Origin: Acidovorax sp. | GTDB lineage: Bacteria; Pseudomonadota; Gammaproteobacteria; Burkholderiales; Burkholderiaceae_C | Length of the DNA: 34,182 nt | NCBI RefSeq assembly: GCF_027492855.1 | Contig: NZ_JAPUDY010000106.1 | Span: 1 to 34,182, forward strand | Direction: 5' to 3' | Position numbers and translations under genes: made by a program | Part shown: positions 33,563 to 34,182 of the stretch, in pieces | Layout: the number at the start of each line of letters is the position of its first letter | Numbering within the stretch: the first letter of the stretch is position 1 | The notes under the pieces: model-generated | What the model saw: only the letters and a program-made list of their open reading frames with translations | Told to the model about the DNA's origin: nothing | Database searches by the model: none

Positions 33563-34182
33563 CTAGCGGGCCTTCTTGAAAGGTTTGCCGCTCTTGCCGT
33601 TGCCCGCAGTGCCAGCGGCCCCGCCCGTCACACGCGGCGGCAGGCCCGTGTGCTGGGTCAGGATGCGGCCCTTGGTGGGCTGCTGCACGCTGCGCGGCGC
33701 GGGTGCCGCAGCGGGCTTGGCGCCCGTGGGCGTCGAATTTTTACGCCGCGCGCTCTGATACCCACCGTCCGTCAGCGGCTGGAAGGTGGGGATCAAATGG
33801 TGCTTGCCGTTGCCGATGAGGTCGGCACGCCCCATAGCCTTGAGTGCATCGCGCAGCAGCGGCCAGTTGTTCGGGTCGTGGTAGCGCAAAAAGGCCTTGT
33901 GCAGGCGGCGGCGTTTTTCGCCGCGCACGATGTCCACGGATTCTTCATCCACGTCGCGCATCTGGCGGCGCACCTTGGTGAGCGTGTTGCGGCCGCTGTG
34001 GTACATGGCCGTGGCGGTGGCCATGGGGCTGGGGTAGAAGGTTTGCACCTGGTCGGCGCGAAAACCGTTCTTTTTCAGCCAGATGGCGAGGTTCATCATG
34101 TCCTCGTCGCTGGTGCCGGGGTGCGCAGCGATGAAGTACGGGATCAGGAACTGCTTCTTGCCCGCCTCTTCGCTGAACTTCT
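33563..34182 (-). CDS. YgiQ family radical-SAM protein, C-terminal part only
   Basis: The window holds the last 206 codons or so; the N-terminal part and the radical-SAM CxxxCxxC motif lie beyond the right edge. The visible sequence is diagnostic of YgiQ: FLIPYFIAAHPGTSDEDMM, LKKNGFRADQVQTFYPSPMA, HSGRNTL, RRLHKAFLRYHDPNNWPLL and ADLIGNGKHHLIPT. The final 60 residues (about 33563-33760) are a basic Pro/Ala/Gly-rich tail. YgiQ function is not settled. It would precede the AraC and EamA genes on the same strand, separated by 49 bases. Confidence 0.95.
   Translation of the reverse strand, partial: KFSEEAGKKQFLIPYFIAAHPGTSDEDMMNLAIWLKKNGFRADQVQTFYPSPMATATAMYHSGRNTLTKVRRQMRDVDEESVDIVRGEKRRRLHKAFLRYHDPNNWPLLRDALKAMGRADLIGNGKHHLIPTFQPLTDGGYQSARRKNSTPTGAKPAAAPAPRSVQQPTKGRILTQHTGLPPRVTGGAAGTAGNGKSGKPFKKAR

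Overview
The window is GC-rich DNA whose gene content fits a betaproteobacterium of the family Comamonadaceae, most like Acidovorax and relatives. The evidence is the protein families (an E3 with its own lipoyl domain, an isc cluster led by iscR, class 2 PyrD, YgiQ) and the dispersed short palindromes. It looks like ordinary chromosome: no phage, plasmid, transposase, CRISPR or toxin-antitoxin genes are visible. No gene-free stretch exceeds 300 bases; the longest is about 240 bases, between iscR and uvrB.

Layout. 1-5475 (minus): pyruvate dehydrogenase operon aceE-aceF-lpdA, with lpdA cut by the left edge. 5652-8830 (plus): a membrane PAS sensor kinase and a FixJ/NarL-type response regulator, divergent from aceE and overlapping at ATGA. 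8903-12681 (plus): folD, an M3 oligopeptidase and an exported DUF4124-glutaredoxin protein. 12776-14554: rpiA (minus) and pyrD (plus), divergent over 36 bases. 14663-15729 (minus): a YqjD/YqjE/YqjK-like membrane cluster. 15871-18039 (minus): an FAD oxidoreductase and an acetylpolyamine-amidohydrolase-like deacetylase. 18210-18413 (minus): two identical tRNA-Val(CAC) genes. 18451-24965 (minus): iron-sulfur assembly genes iscR-iscS-iscU-iscA and hscB-hscA-fdx, followed by dnaQ. 25207-27297 (minus): uvrB. 27404-29219 (plus): an aspartate/aromatic aminotransferase and a small nucleotidyltransferase-fold protein with a TTG start. 29286-30209 (minus): a LigB/YgiD dioxygenase. 30316-31568 (plus): a short CaiB/BaiF CoA-transferase and a DUF1294 membrane protein. 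31685-33513 (minus): an AraC regulator followed by an EamA exporter. 33563-34182 (minus): the C-terminal end of a YgiQ radical-SAM protein, cut by the right edge.

The functional blocks are carbon entry into the TCA cycle (pyruvate dehydrogenase), one-carbon, pentose and pyrimidine metabolism (folD, rpiA, pyrD), iron-sulfur cluster biogenesis under IscR, and replication/repair (dnaQ, uvrB). I do not see a new multi-gene system.

The most unusual content is in short repeats. A palindromic element with an AGCGCTT core occurs six times. Three copies lie 5-12 bases after a stop codon. The other three lie in frame inside lpdA, hscA and the FAD oxidoreductase gene. Two further inverted-repeat elements sit exactly at the stop codons of folD and iscA. 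The one at iscA, together with a strong terminator, separates iscRSUA from hscBA-fdx.
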